47,251 bases of DNA. It comes from Colwellia sp. (GTDB lineage: Bacteria > Pseudomonadota > Gammaproteobacteria > Enterobacterales > Alteromonadaceae). A model generated the notes under the pieces. It was given only the letters and a program-made list of their open reading frames with translations. It had not been told where the DNA came from and did no database searches. Made by a program: the position numbers and the translations under genes. Location: positions 1 through 47,251 of the forward strand of contig JAPHTO010000069.1 in assembly GCA_026196955.1 (NCBI GenBank). Direction: 5' to 3'. How positions within the stretch are numbered: the stretch's first letter is position 1; every line of letters begins with the position of its first letter. Shown piece by piece: positions 16,700 through 25,952 of the stretch.

Positions 16700-16993
16700 A
16701 TGACAGTAAAACAGCTTTACCGAATTGAAGTTGTGAATCGGAAGCTTAATTTTTACTGCTCTGAAGATCAGGTGTTATTAGTTGGCATGGAACGCCGAAA
16801 TAAAAGTTTTATTCGTGTTGGTTGTAGAGGTGGTGGTTGCGGTGTCTGCAAGGTGCGCATTATCGACGGAGATTATGAAAGAAAACGTATGAGTCGTGCG
16901 CATATATCAGAAGCAGAAGAAAAGCAGGGCTATGCGCTAGCTTGCCGAGTTCTTCCCCGCTCAGATTTGCTGATTGAATCTGAGCAGTTATAG
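16700..16993 (+). CDS. dmpQ: Chloroplast-type 2Fe-2S ferredoxin of the meta pathway
   Basis: 97 residues with Cys42, Cys47, Cys50 and Cys82 as 2Fe-2S ligands (GCRGGGCGVCKV, then ALACRV). XylT/DmpQ ferredoxins re-reduce the active-site iron of catechol 2,3-dioxygenase after it is oxidised by substituted catechols. The ATG at 16700 has GGAG at 6 bases; an in-frame ATG at 16688 contains that site and is unlikely. First gene after the second sigma54 promoter, 75 bases before dmpB. Confidence 0.92.
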   Translation: MTVKQLYRIEVVNRKLNFYCSEDQVLLVGMERRNKSFIRVGCRGGGCGVCKVRIIDGDYERKRMSRAHISEAEEKQGYALACRVLPRSDLLIESEQL

Positions 16994-17068
16994 CAATGAA
17001 GCCATAGCCTGTTAAAAGACGGCTATTGATAAAACTAAAAAGTTGAAAAATCACTTGAGGATAAAAAG

Positions 17069-17992
17069 ATGAAAAAAGGTGTCATGCGTCCAGGACATAT
17101 CCAAATTCGTGTATTAGATATGAAAGAAGCACTGGAACATTATCGTGATTTACTGGGCTTGATTGAAGTTGAAACTGACAATCAGGGACGTGTATACCTG
17201 AAAGGGTGGACTGAAGTTGACAAATTTTCTGTGGTGCTGCGTCTAGCAGATGAACCGGGAATGGACTTTGTCGGTTACAAAGTACTCAACAATGAGACTT
17301 TAGAGCAATTACATCAAGAGCTCATTGACTTTGGTTGTAGCGTTGAAGAAATTCCTGCAGGTGAACTCAATGGCTGTGGTCGTCGTATTCGTTTTGACTC
17401 ACCAACGGGCCATATGTTTGAAATTTATGCCGAGAAAGAGCAGACGGGCAAATGGGGTATCGCTGAGGTTAATCCTGAAGCCTGGCCACGTAACCTTACC
17501 GGTATGAAGGCAACCCGTTTTGATCATTGTCTACTGTATGGGCCAAACATCGCTGGTACGCTAGATTTGTTCCAAAAAGTATTGGGCTTTGATCTGGCGG
17601 AAGAAACGATTGATGAGAATGGCTTCCGTATTGCTCAGTTCTTAACCGTTGGCATGAAAGCACATGATGTTGCTTTCATCGAACACCCTGAGCCGGGTAA
17701 ATTCCACCACTCCTCCTTTTTCCTCGAAACATGGGAAGACGTGCTACGAGCAGCAGATCTTATTGCCATGGAAGATGTCTCAATCGATATCGGACCCACA
17801 CGTCATGGTTTAACTCACGGTAAAACTATCTACTTTTTTGATAAGTCTGGTAATCGTACCGAAGTATTTTGTGGTGGCGATTATCACTACCCTGATCACC
17901 CGCCAGTAACCTGGACAGCTGATCAATTAGGCAAAGCCATTTTCTATCACGATCGCGTGTTAAATGAACGATTCCTAACCGTGTTGACCTAA
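17069..17992 (+). CDS. dmpB: Catechol 2,3-dioxygenase (extradiol, class I.2.A)
   Basis: 307 residues with two glyoxalase/VOC domains. The Fe(II) ligands His153, His214 and Glu265 fall at exactly the positions known from metapyrocatechase (XylE). The start [18 protein letters not shown] matches the family N-terminus. It opens catechol to 2-hydroxymuconic semialdehyde. Only the C-terminal VOC repeat carries the metal site, as usual. A strong stem-loop follows the stop codon, so expression relative to dmpC may be set there. Confidence 0.96.
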   Translation: MKKGVMRPGHIQIRVLDMKEALEHYRDLLGLIEVETDNQGRVYLKGWTEVDKFSVVLRLADEPGMDFVGYKVLNNETLEQLHQELIDFGCSVEEIPAGELNGCGRRIRFDSPTGHMFEIYAEKEQTGKWGIAEVNPEAWPRNLTGMKATRFDHCLLYGPNIAGTLDLFQKVLGFDLAEETIDENGFRIAQFLTVGMKAHDVAFIEHPEPGKFHHSSFFLETWEDVLRAADLIAMEDVSIDIGPTRHGLTHGKTIYFFDKSGNRTEVFCGGDYHYPDHPPVTWTADQLGKAIFYHDRVLNERFLTVLT

Positions 17993-18005
17993 TTTTAGGT
18001 CATTA

Positions 18006-18041
18006 AAATCGCGTTAGCATAAACTAACGCGATTTCATTTT
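18006..18041 (+). terminator. Strong stem-loop with T-run between dmpB and dmpC
   Basis: Perfect 12-bp stem: AAATCGCGTTAG at 18006-18017 and CTAACGCGATTT at 18024-18035, 6-base loop, then CATTTTTT. It has the form of an intrinsic terminator but lies inside a pathway operon, 14 bases after dmpB. It may attenuate downstream expression or stabilise the dmpQB transcript; no promoter was recognised between it and dmpC. Confidence 0.65.
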
Positions 18042-18085
18042 TTATCGATCTGAACAGATCTAGTAATGCAAGTAGAGTGCGAGAA

Positions 18086-19546
18086 ATGAAAGAATTTAAA
18101 AACTTTATTAATGGTGAGTATGTAAGCTCAGCAAGCGGCAAGACCTTTGAAAACCGTAATCCTGTTAATAATAGCCTGATAGGCATGGTTCACGAAGCGG
18201 GTGAACCAGAAGTCGTCGCGGCCGTTGCTGCTGCCAAATCAGCAATGGAAGGTCCTTGGGGAAAAATGACCCAATCTGAGCGGATTAAACTACTCGACAG
18301 AGTAGCTGAACGCATAAACGAGCGCTTTGACGAGTTTCTTATTGCAGAATGTAAAGATACTGGTAAACCGCATAAAATCGCTTCACACATCGATATACCG
18401 CGTGGTGCTGCCAATTTTAAAGCATTTTCAGATACCTTGGCAAACCACCCTACAGAAGCATTTAAGCTAGACACCCCTGATGGTAAGTCTGCCGTTAATT
18501 ATGGTCATCGAACACCAAAAGGCGTGATTGCAGTGATTAGCCCTTGGAACCTGCCGTTATTGTTAATGACTTGGAAGGTTGGGCCTGCTCTGGCCTGTGG
18601 TAACACTGTTGTCGTTAAACCATCAGAAGAAACGCCAGCGACTGCAACCTTGTTGGGTGAAGTAATGAATGAATGTGGTGTGCCTAAAGGTGTTTATAAC
18701 GTGGTACATGGCTTTGGCCCTAACTCAGCAGGCGCTTTACTAACCGCTAACCCAGATGTGAGAGCAATCACTTTTACAGGCGAAACACGTACCGGTGAAA
18801 CCATTATGCGTGCCGCCTCAGTAGGCCTTAGAAATATTTCCCTTGAATGCGGTGGTAAAAACCCAGGCCTAGTCTTTGCCGACTGCGATATGGACAAAGC
18901 GATTGAAGGCACCATGCGTTCAGCTTTTGTCAATTGCGGTCAAGTTTGCTTAGGTACCGAGCGCATTTATGTAGAACGCTCTATTTTTGAAGAATTCGTC
19001 AGTCGATTAAAAGCAGGCGTGGCAAAACTAAAACTAGGTCAACCTGAAGATCCAAACGTTGATTTTGGCCCACTGGTTAGCCAAAAACATAAAGAAAAAG
19101 TGCTTTCCTATTACCGTTTAGCCGTGGAAGAAGGTGCAACCGTAGTGATCGGTGGTGGTGTTCCGGAGATGGGTGCTGAATTGAATGCTGGAGCATGGGT
19201 AGAGCCAACAATTTGGACGGGTTTAGCCGACGATGCTCGCGTGATTAATGAGGAAATATTCGGCCCCTGCTGTCATATTCGCCCCTTCGATACCGAGGAA
19301 GAGGTTATTGCTTTGGCAAATGATACCAAATACGGCCTGTCCGCAACCATTTGGACTGAAAACTTATCCCGCGCATCACGCGTAGCCGAAAAGATGGAAG
19401 TGGGTATTGCTTGGGTCAATAGCTGGTTCTTGCGCGATTTACGTACCGCTTTTGGCGGTGCTAAAGAATCTGGCATTGGCCGTGAAGGCGGCACACATGG
19501 GCTAGAGTTTTATACCGAACTTAAAAATATCTGTATCAAGTTGTAA
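18086..19546 (+). CDS. dmpC: 2-Hydroxymuconic semialdehyde dehydrogenase
   Basis: 486 residues, the same length as XylG/DmpC. The start MKEFKNFINGEYVSSASGKTF fits the family (that segment is the first 21 residues); a GTG nine bases upstream is rejected. Aldehyde dehydrogenase motifs are ISPWNLPLLLMTWKVGPALA near 150, ECGGKN near 252 with the general-base Glu, and NCGQVCLG near 285 with the nucleophile Cys. It oxidises the ring-cleavage product with NAD+ to 2-hydroxymuconate, entering the 4-oxalocrotonate branch. With dmpD missing, this is the only route visible here. Confidence 0.95.
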   Translation: MKEFKNFINGEYVSSASGKTFENRNPVNNSLIGMVHEAGEPEVVAAVAAAKSAMEGPWGKMTQSERIKLLDRVAERINERFDEFLIAECKDTGKPHKIASHIDIPRGAANFKAFSDTLANHPTEAFKLDTPDGKSAVNYGHRTPKGVIAVISPWNLPLLLMTWKVGPALACGNTVVVKPSEETPATATLLGEVMNECGVPKGVYNVVHGFGPNSAGALLTANPDVRAITFTGETRTGETIMRAASVGLRNISLECGGKNPGLVFADCDMDKAIEGTMRSAFVNCGQVCLGTERIYVERSIFEEFVSRLKAGVAKLKLGQPEDPNVDFGPLVSQKHKEKVLSYYRLAVEEGATVVIGGGVPEMGAELNAGAWVEPTIWTGLADDARVINEEIFGPCCHIRPFDTEEEVIALANDTKYGLSATIWTENLSRASRVAEKMEVGIAWVNSWFLRDLRTAFGGAKESGIGREGGTHGLEFYTELKNICIKL

Positions 19547-19668
19547 TGATTTATAGCTATTCAATTTGATATGAATTGGCGCTGTTGTGGCATGTGTTGC
19601 CCCCTGCAGCTGCCGAACATTAATTTTAATAAATCGTTTAATCGAGACAACGAGTCGAGAACATAATT

Positions 19669-20454
19669 ATGAAACAAGAACAGATTATCCAATGCGGTGA
19701 TGAGCTTTATGATGCGATGAGGCTGCGTCAGCCCATACGCCCTTTTACCGAGCGCTTTGATGACTTTACCATTGATGATGCCTATCACGTATCTTTGCGT
19801 ATGGTCGAGCGTCGTGTGCAATCAGGCGAACGTATCATTGGCAAGAAAATTGGCGTCACCTCTAAAGCGGTACAGAATATGTTGAATGTGTACCAGCCTG
19901 ATTTTGGTTATTTGACCGATAGCATGGCATACAGTGAAGGTGAGGAAATGCCAATCAGCAAGCTATTAATGCAACCTAAAGCGGAAGGTGAAATTGCTTT
20001 TATCTTGAAAAAAGATCTTATGGGACCCGGTGTAACTAATGCCGATGTACTCGCCGCGACTGATTGTGTCATTCCTTGCTTTGAAGTGGTTGATTCACGC
20101 ATCGAAAACTGGCAAATCAAAATTCAAGACACGGTTGCTGATAATGCCTCTTGTGGCTTATTTATCTTAGGTGATAAAGCGATCAGCCCACGCAAAATCG
20201 ATCTAACGACCTGTGGCATGGTGGTTGAGAAAAATGGCTCGATCATTTCAACGGGTGCGGGTGCTGCGGCACTAGGAAGCCCAATCAATTGCGTAACATG
20301 GCTGGCTAATACCTTAGGTAAATTTGGTATTCCTTTAAAAGCTGGTGAAGTCATCTTATCGGGTTCGCTTGTACCATTAGAGCCAGTTAAAGCTGGCGAT
20401 CATATGAGTGTCAGTATTGGCGGAATGGGTTCTGCATCGGTGCGTTTTGTTTAA
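19669..20454 (+). CDS. dmpE: 2-Oxopent-4-enoate hydratase
   Basis: 261 residues of the fumarylacetoacetate-hydrolase-like hydratase/decarboxylase family (MhpD, XylJ, DmpE). Family stretches are [12 protein letters not shown] near 62, [11 protein letters not shown] near 103 with metal-binding Glu residues, and [23 protein letters not shown] near 142. It hydrates 2-oxopent-4-enoate to 4-hydroxy-2-oxovalerate and probably forms a complex with DmpH, to which it is related. The 122-base gap before it, where dmpD normally lies, holds no gene and no coding remnant I could recognise. Confidence 0.93.
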   Translation: MKQEQIIQCGDELYDAMRLRQPIRPFTERFDDFTIDDAYHVSLRMVERRVQSGERIIGKKIGVTSKAVQNMLNVYQPDFGYLTDSMAYSEGEEMPISKLLMQPKAEGEIAFILKKDLMGPGVTNADVLAATDCVIPCFEVVDSRIENWQIKIQDTVADNASCGLFILGDKAISPRKIDLTTCGMVVEKNGSIISTGAGAAALGSPINCVTWLANTLGKFGIPLKAGEVILSGSLVPLEPVKAGDHMSVSIGGMGSASVRFV

Positions 20455-20479
20455 TCGCGATCAGTTAGAGGAAATAAAA

Positions 20480-21391
20480 ATGAGTAAAAAACTTAAAGCG
20501 GTAATTATTGGTCCAGGTAATATCGGCACCGACTTACTGATAAAAATGTTCCGTTCACAGTGGATTGAACCCGTGTGGATGGTTGGGATAGATCCTGAAT
20601 CTGATGGCCTAAAACGCGCTCGCGAAATGGGAATAAAAACAACCTCTGATGGTGTTGACGGTATGTTATCTCATGTTGTTGAAGATGATATTCGTATTGC
20701 CTTTGATGCAACTTCTGCCTATGTTCATGCAGAAAATAGCCGTAAGTTGAATGAACTGGGCGTTATTATGATCGATCTTACGCCGGCGGCAATAGGTCCT
20801 TTTTGTGTACCACCAGTGAATTTAAAAGATCAAACCAAAAACTTAGAAATGAACGTAAACATGGTGACATGTGGCGGCCAGGCAACTATTCCTATGGTCG
20901 CAGCGGTTTCTCAAGTACAAGATGTTGAGTATGGCGAAATTATCGCCACGGTATCTTCCCGCTCTGCTGGCCCAGGTACCCGTAAAAATATCGATGAATT
21001 TACCCGAACTACCGCAAGCGCAATCGAAAAAGTAGGCGGCGCTGATAAAGGTAAAGCCATTATTATTATCAACCCTGCTGAGCCACCATTAATTATGCGC
21101 GATACCGTGCATTGCCTGACAAAAGAAACGCCTAACCAAGCAGCAATCACTGAATCTATTCATGCCATGATCAAAGAGGTTCAAAAGTATGTACCCGGAT
21201 ACCGATTAGTCAATGGCCCTGTATTTGATGGCAATCGTGTTTCGGTATTTTTGGAAGTAGAAGGCTTAGGTGATTACCTACCTAAATACTCGGGCAATTT
21301 GGATATCATGACTGCCGCAGGCTTGCGTACCGCAGAGATGTTTGCAGAAGAAGCCTACAATGACAACATCAGATTACCAGAGCGTGCTTAA
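20480..21391 (+). CDS. dmpF: Acylating acetaldehyde dehydrogenase
   Basis: 303 residues. NAD-binding motif GPGNIG at 11-16 and catalytic Cys131 in VTCGGQA, matching Cys132 of DmpF. It converts acetaldehyde, NAD+ and CoA to acetyl-CoA and works in a channelling complex with the aldolase DmpG. The ATG at 20480 follows AGAGGAA; an in-frame start within dmpE would add 24 unrelated residues. It is 15 bases ahead of dmpG. Confidence 0.95.
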   Translation: MSKKLKAVIIGPGNIGTDLLIKMFRSQWIEPVWMVGIDPESDGLKRAREMGIKTTSDGVDGMLSHVVEDDIRIAFDATSAYVHAENSRKLNELGVIMIDLTPAAIGPFCVPPVNLKDQTKNLEMNVNMVTCGGQATIPMVAAVSQVQDVEYGEIIATVSSRSAGPGTRKNIDEFTRTTASAIEKVGGADKGKAIIIINPAEPPLIMRDTVHCLTKETPNQAAITESIHAMIKEVQKYVPGYRLVNGPVFDGNRVSVFLEVEGLGDYLPKYSGNLDIMTAAGLRTAEMFAEEAYNDNIRLPERA

Positions 21392-21406
21392 GAGGAGTAC
21401 TAAATA

Positions 21407-22435
21407 ATGAACTTAAAAGATAAACAAGTAACACTCCATGACATGAGTTTACGTGATGGTATGCATGCTAAACGTCACCAGATTTCACTCGATCAGATGG
21501 TGGATATCGCCACAGGGTTAGATGACGCTGGTATGCCGCTAATTGAGGTAACTCACGGTGATGGCCTTGGCGGCACGTCGGTGAATTATGGTTTTCCTGC
21601 CCACTCTGATGAAGAGTATTTAACTGCCGTAATACCTAAAATGAAGAATGCTAAAGTTTCAGCGTTATTATTGCCCGGAATTGCTACGGTTGATCATTTA
21701 CGTATGGCAAAAGATTTAGGCGTTAGCACTATTAGAGTTGCAACCCACTGTACTGAAGCTGACGTTGCTGAACAGCATATTGGACTTGCCGCCAAGTTAG
21801 GTATGGACACTGTTGGCTTTCTAATGATGGCACACATGGCAAGCCCTGAAAAGATTTTAGAACAAGCCAAGTTAATGGAATCATACGGTGCTAACTGTAT
21901 TTATTGCACCGACTCTGCTGGTTATATGCTACCTGACGAAGTTAGCCAAAAAATCGGTTTATTACGTGCTGAACTAAACCCTAGTACTGAAATTGGTTTT
22001 CATGGTCACCATAATATGGGTATGGCGATAGCCAACTCTCTGTCAGCAGTTGAAGCGGGCGCTATTCGTATTGATGGCTCTGTCGCTGGTTTAGGTGCAG
22101 GTGCCGGTAATACTCCGTTGGAAGTATTCGTTGCCGTATTGGATCGCATGGGTGCCAAGCACGGTATCGACTTGTACAAAATCATGGATGTTGCCGAAGA
22201 TTTAGTTGTGCCAATTATGGATCAACCTATTCGAGTTGACCGTGACGCATTAACGCTTGGCTATGCTGGTGTTTATAGTTCGTTTTTACTCTTCGCACAA
22301 CGAGCGAGCGCTAAATACGGAGTTACAGCGCGTGACATTTTAGTAGAGTTGGGCCGCCGCGGAACCGTTGGTGGACAAGAAGATATGATTGAAGACCTGG
22401 CATTGACCATGGCAAAAGAGAAAGGGTTACTATAA
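21407..22435 (+). CDS. dmpG: 4-Hydroxy-2-oxovalerate aldolase
   Basis: 342 residues, HMGL-like TIM barrel with a C-terminal communication domain. The N-terminal [13 protein letters not shown] gives the catalytic Arg16, metal ligand Asp17 and His20; HGHHN near 200 gives the two metal-binding His residues. It splits 4-hydroxy-2-oxovalerate into pyruvate and acetaldehyde, the latter tunnelling to DmpF. AGAGGAG precedes the ATG. The stop overlaps the dmpH start by one base (TAATG). Confidence 0.95.
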   Translation: MNLKDKQVTLHDMSLRDGMHAKRHQISLDQMVDIATGLDDAGMPLIEVTHGDGLGGTSVNYGFPAHSDEEYLTAVIPKMKNAKVSALLLPGIATVDHLRMAKDLGVSTIRVATHCTEADVAEQHIGLAAKLGMDTVGFLMMAHMASPEKILEQAKLMESYGANCIYCTDSAGYMLPDEVSQKIGLLRAELNPSTEIGFHGHHNMGMAIANSLSAVEAGAIRIDGSVAGLGAGAGNTPLEVFVAVLDRMGAKHGIDLYKIMDVAEDLVVPIMDQPIRVDRDALTLGYAGVYSSFLLFAQRASAKYGVTARDILVELGRRGTVGGQEDMIEDLALTMAKEKGLL

Positions 22436-23226
22436 TGGGTACACTTACAAAAATTCAAATTGATGAATTAGCAGAGCACGTTGAAAATGCTGAGCTAAAA
22501 GCCTATGAAATCACAAAAATCACTGATGATTATCCAGAAATGACGTACGAAGATGCCTTCGATATTCAGTGGGAAATTCGTCGTCGTAAAGAAGCGCGCG
22601 GCAATAAAATCGTTGGGATGAAAATGGGCTTAACGTCATGGGCTAAAATGTCACAAATGGGTGTTGAACATCCATGTTACGGCTTCTTGGCTGATTATTT
22701 CTCTGTGCCTGATGGTGGTGAAATAAAACATGATGAGTTGATCCATCCAAAAATTGAAGCAGAATTAGCCTTTGTCACCAAAGCGCCATTAAAAGGCCCT
22801 GGGGTTCATATTGGTGATGTATTACGGGCAACTGATTTTGTGGTACCTGCTGTTGAAGTTATCGATTCTCGCTATAAAGATTTTAAATTTGATCTTAAAA
22901 GTGTCATTGCTGATAACTCATCATCTACACGTTTTATCACCGGTGGTCGTATGGCCGATGTCGCTGATTTAGATCTTAAAAACCTCGGGGTAGTGATGGA
23001 AGTTAACGGTGAAGTAGTTGAAGTCGGCGCCGGTGCTGCGGTACTTGGTCACCCTGCCTCTTCAGTTGCTATGCTTGCCAATATGCTAGGCGAGCGTGGT
23101 GAAGAGTTACCTGCTGGGTCTTTTGTCATGATTGGTGCTATCACAGCAGCCGTTCAGGTTAACAAAGGCGACTCTTTCTGTGTTCGTTACCAAGATTTAG
23201 GCACTATCAGTGGTAAGTTCGTCTAA
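22435..23226 (+). CDS. dmpH: 4-Oxalocrotonate (2-oxo-3-hexenedioate) decarboxylase
   Basis: 263 residues, homologous to dmpE along its length (IVGMKMGLTSWAKM, PKIEAELAFV, EVIDSRYKDFKFDLKSVIADN). It decarboxylates 2-oxo-3-hexenedioate to 2-oxopent-4-enoate and needs Mg2+ or Mn2+. Translation is coupled to dmpG by a TAATG overlap. The next reading frame, an ABM-domain protein, begins 23 bases later; in classical dmp operons dmpI would follow directly. Confidence 0.93.
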   Translation: MGTLTKIQIDELAEHVENAELKAYEITKITDDYPEMTYEDAFDIQWEIRRRKEARGNKIVGMKMGLTSWAKMSQMGVEHPCYGFLADYFSVPDGGEIKHDELIHPKIEAELAFVTKAPLKGPGVHIGDVLRATDFVVPAVEVIDSRYKDFKFDLKSVIADNSSSTRFITGGRMADVADLDLKNLGVVMEVNGEVVEVGAGAAVLGHPASSVAMLANMLGERGEELPAGSFVMIGAITAAVQVNKGDSFCVRYQDLGTISGKFV

Positions 23227-23249
23227 GTAAGGTAAGCAAGGAATGACTA

Positions 23250-23831
23250 ATGAAACAGTCTCTATGTGAACAACTGTTAACTAAGCCTGGCGATGAAGGG
23301 GCCATAACGGTCAGTATTTCTCGTCATGTCAAGCCGGGGTATGAAGCTCAATACGAGCTTTGGATTTCTGGTGTTATTGAGGCTGCTTCTACTTATCCAG
23401 GGCATTTGGGTACCAATGTACTTCGCCCTGGACCAACAACCAACCACGAATATGTATTGATTTATCGCTTCGACAGTTACAGTAATTGCCAAACATGGGA
23501 AAAATCATCATTACGTCAAGCATGGTTGGAAAAGTTGGGTGACATGGTGGAGGGTGACTCGGTTATGCGTCGAGGAACTGGCTTGGAGTTTTGGTTTGAC
23601 TTACCTGAGCTACCAGTACAGAAACACCCGTCCCCTCATAAAATGGCACTGGTACTGATCACTGTAGTCTATAGCTTGGTTTTGATGTTTAACATCATGC
23701 TGGAACCTTTACTTGAAGGAATGCCATTATGGCAGCATGTACTTGTCATTGTTGTGTTACAGGTTTTACTGATGACATATCTAGTCATGCCACGGGTAAC
23801 TCGGTTACTGAAACATTGGTTATATAAATGA
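23250..23831 (+). CDS. Membrane-anchored ABM-domain protein in the meta operon
   Basis: 193 residues. Positions about 18-110 form a dimeric alpha/beta-barrel ABM fold (VSISRHVKPGYEAQYELWISG, then YVLIYRFDSYSNCQTWEKS), related to antibiotic-biosynthesis monooxygenases and COG3224. Two hydrophobic helices follow (about 131-151 and 162-182) with a proline-rich linker before them and a basic tail. The topology suggests an ABM domain tethered to the inner face of the membrane. It lies between dmpH and dmpI, 23 bases after dmpH and 16 bases before the dmpI ATG, so it is transcribed with the pathway. It is not part of the classical dmp set. A role in removing reactive quinone-like or semialdehyde by-products is possible but unproven. 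Confidence 0.85.
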   Translation: MKQSLCEQLLTKPGDEGAITVSISRHVKPGYEAQYELWISGVIEAASTYPGHLGTNVLRPGPTTNHEYVLIYRFDSYSNCQTWEKSSLRQAWLEKLGDMVEGDSVMRRGTGLEFWFDLPELPVQKHPSPHKMALVLITVVYSLVLMFNIMLEPLLEGMPLWQHVLVIVVLQVLLMTYLVMPRVTRLLKHWLYK

Positions 23832-23847
23832 TTTGGAGTACAAAATA

Positions 23848-24039
23848 ATGCCAATTGCACATATTAATATCATGGAAGGGCGCACTGATGAGCAAAAAGA
23901 AAAACTGGTGGCCGAAGTAACTTCCGCTATTAGCCGCTCTTTAGACGCACCTGAACAAAATGTTCGAGTACTTATTCATGAAGTACCAAAACAAAATTGG
24001 GGTATAGGTGGTTCTTCAGCAAAGAAACTGGGGCGATAA
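23848..24039 (+). CDS. dmpI: 4-Oxalocrotonate tautomerase
   Basis: 63 codons; after Met removal the catalytic Pro1 is exposed (PIAHINIMEGRTDEQKEKL). Arg11 and Arg39 of 4-OT are both at their standard positions. The usual Phe50 of the active site is Trp here (KQNWGIGG), a conservative but uncommon change. It converts 2-hydroxymuconate to 2-oxo-3-hexenedioate for DmpH. GGAG at 23835-23838 serves the ATG at 23848; a TTG at 23833 is inconsistent with an N-terminal proline enzyme. Last gene of the operon; no clear terminator was seen behind it. Confidence 0.94.
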   Translation: MPIAHINIMEGRTDEQKEKLVAEVTSAISRSLDAPEQNVRVLIHEVPKQNWGIGGSSAKKLGR

Positions 24040-24734
24040 TAGGTTTGTCCTTGTTAAAGCCCTAATGAGATATGGCTGGTTGTTCGATTATTCCTTTGCT
24101 TTTTTTGCGTTGCTAATTTTTCATCATTAGCTCAAGAAAAGGAGAAGTAAACGTTGCTAAAAAGGCCATTAAGCAAGTTAACAAAATTATCAGTTTTAGA
24201 CAAAGGTTGACTAGTGTTTTATCACTTTTAACAGTAACAACTCGAGTTGCAAACATTGCGGCAGCCATAACCAAAGCGTTAACGCCGTAATATAAGCAAT
24301 GTTAGCCTCATAAAAAAAACCGATCAAACTCAGTGCATAAATTACCGCTCTGTTACCATTCAATAAATATAGACGCTTTTTCATAACCATCACCTTATTA
24401 TCACTCGTACAATTAAATACCGATTAATATCTTGCAGGCATTTATTACGCCACTTCGTTTGATTAGAGAAAAAATTCATAGTGATAGCAATATCACGATA
24501 AAACTAAATAGATGATATAACTGGATTAAATGATATTTTATGAGCGGTTTTACCAATACAATCAAAGCCCAATATTGCTGTAAGTTCTCGTTTAAAGGTT
24601 TCATCCTACTTTGCTATTTTAAGAAATAGTTAATGTTATGGTAAATAAAAAAGAGTTAAAAATGAAAAATTAGATACTCTACTAAAGAAAGTATCCGATA
24701 TTTTAAAACGCACGGTTTCCTTTTATGCCTAATT
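24040..24734. other. Mostly non-coding gap after dmpI
   Basis: About 700 AT-rich bases between dmpI and the glutathione-enzyme genes. Apart from the weak small membrane frame at 24211-24384 on the minus strand, I see no gene, no RNA gene and no clean terminator. An AAAAGGAGAAG at 24135-24145 is followed only by an 18-codon frame starting TTG. Confidence 0.5.
24211..24384 (-). CDS. Possible small membrane protein, 57 residues
   Basis: The frame starts at ATG 24384 with AAGG 8 bases upstream. It encodes a basic start (MKKRLYLLNGNR) and one or two hydrophobic stretches from about residue 13 to 52, with a Trp-Leu-Trp in the middle. The beginning vaguely resembles DUF2892/YgaP-type small membrane proteins, but the conserved end of that family is absent. 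It may be a real small gene or a chance frame in an AT-rich gap. Confidence 0.3.
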   Translation of the reverse strand: MKKRLYLLNGNRAVIYALSLIGFFYEANIAYITALTLWLWLPQCLQLELLLLKVIKH

Positions 24735-25355
24735 TTATTGACTTTTAAGGCAGATTTGTGGTGCTGTCTTTTGATAACTGGGTCGAGATTTCATCCTTGA
24801 AAACCAATTAATTAGATTAGCAAAACGAGTTGGAATTGCCACACCATAAGCTTGTGCTAATCCAAAGCGTGCTGTTAATGCACATTCCGATAAAGAGTAA
24901 GTGCTACCAAAGAGCTTATTATCCTCTAACTGTTCGGATAGAAATTCTAACGCTTGCTCAAACTTTTCAACGCCAGCGTTAATACGTTCTATATCCCACT
25001 CTGTTTCGGATTTTCCACGTTTTTCGAAAATCACATCACGTAGACCAGCACCTATTACGTCATCACTGTATTTGTTAATCAGACGCGGAATGACACGTTC
25101 CTTAGGTTTTTGAGGTAGTAGATTGCCACTGAAATCATTTAGGTATTCCAAAATGACATTAGATTCATAGATAACAAGGTCAGCGTGAACAAGTATAGGG
25201 ACTGTTTTTCGTGGTGTGAGCGCGTGCCATTCATCAATATGCTCAGGAGATTGAGAGTCAATGATATCTACTTCGATATCGAGCTCTGAAAGAGCTAAAC
25301 GTACTTTCCAACAAAATGGGCACTCAGGTTTATCATACAGTTTCATTGCAGCCAT
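24735..25355 (-). CDS. Glutathione S-transferase-like protein with CPFC motif
   Basis: 206 residues: thioredoxin-like N-domain (1-80) with a glutaredoxin-type CPFC at residues 12-15 and the cis-proline region TVPIL near 52, then an all-helical C-domain. The di-Cys motif suggests thiol transfer or glutathione lyase activity more than classic conjugation. AAGGAA lies 6 bases ahead of ATG 25355. It is the second gene of a pair with the DsbA-type isomerase at 25365, separated by 9 bases. Substrate unknown; the setting next to an aromatic catabolic operon hints at metabolism or detoxification of aromatic-derived electrophiles. Confidence 0.8.
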   Translation of the reverse strand: MAAMKLYDKPECPFCWKVRLALSELDIEVDIIDSQSPEHIDEWHALTPRKTVPILVHADLVIYESNVILEYLNDFSGNLLPQKPKERVIPRLINKYSDDVIGAGLRDVIFEKRGKSETEWDIERINAGVEKFEQALEFLSEQLEDNKLFGSTYSLSECALTARFGLAQAYGVAIPTRFANLINWFSRMKSRPSYQKTAPQICLKSQ

Positions 25356-25364
25356 TATTTTTCC

Positions 25365-25952
25365 TTATTTTGCTTGTAAGTCACGTAACTCATCAAGCAC
25401 AAAATCAATACGATCTTGTCCCCAAAAAATTTGCTCGCCAATGACAAAAGTAGGCACACCAATCACGCCTATTTGTGCGGCTTCTTCAGCATTGTTATGT
25501 AACTTTTTGAGCTTATTTTCATTCACAATGGCCTCAGCAATTTCATTGCGATTCAGACCAATTTTTTCTCCTGCGGCAAACAATACCTCAGGATCGCCTA
25601 TATCTAGACCTTCAGCCCACTCTTTGTGCATGACTTCGATAATAAAGGGACGTAACAGCCCTTTCTCTTCGGCGAGTATACTTGCAGCACCCGCTATAGT
25701 TGGATCCGTTGTTGGCGGCGGCGGGGTGAGAGGAATATTTAAACGTTTCGCAAAACGGGCAATATCCTGTCGAGCCAATGGCATTTTATTTTTAGCACGA
25801 TCAGGTGATGAGCGCAGATCCCAGCCAGCAACAGGTCGCCAGATTAACTTGGTATTAAAATCATCAACAATTGGCCAAAGGGTTTTACTGGCCAAATAGC
25901 AATATGGACTGCGGAAGTTAAAAAATAGCTTAACGTCAATAGGTTTATTCAT
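25365..25952 (-). CDS. DsbA-family 2-hydroxychromene-2-carboxylate isomerase-like protein
   Basis: 195 residues, kappa-class GST/DsbA-like fold with a helical insert. The active-site region FNFRSPYCYLA carries Ser in place of the first Cys of DsbA, the glutathione-activating serine of HCCA isomerases such as NahD. A cis-proline GVPTFVIG near 163 and GQDRIDFV near the end are also family features. HCCA isomerases use glutathione in naphthalene-type degradation; here no naphthalene dioxygenase is present, so the substrate may be another aromatic enol. The ATG at 25952 has a GGAG at 6 bases; ten upstream codons are discarded. It starts a two-gene operon. Confidence 0.85.
   Translation of the reverse strand: MNKPIDVKLFFNFRSPYCYLASKTLWPIVDDFNTKLIWRPVAGWDLRSSPDRAKNKMPLARQDIARFAKRLNIPLTPPPPTTDPTIAGAASILAEEKGLLRPFIIEVMHKEWAEGLDIGDPEVLFAAGEKIGLNRNEIAEAIVNENKLKKLHNNAEEAAQIGVIGVPTFVIGEQIFWGQDRIDFVLDELRDLQAK

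Noticed and set aside
19583-19598. TGGCATGTGTTGCCCC before dmpE as a sigma54 promoter
   Set aside because: GG-to-GC spacing is 8, not 10, so it does not fit.
24156-24212. Eighteen-codon frame beginning TTG behind AAAAGGAGAAG
   Set aside because: Too short, rare start codon and no recognisable product.
25261-25899. Open frame of 212 codons on the + strand
   Set aside because: It is antisense to the DsbA-type isomerase and GST genes, is rich in Ser, and has no ribosome binding site; the minus-strand genes have clear family motifs.
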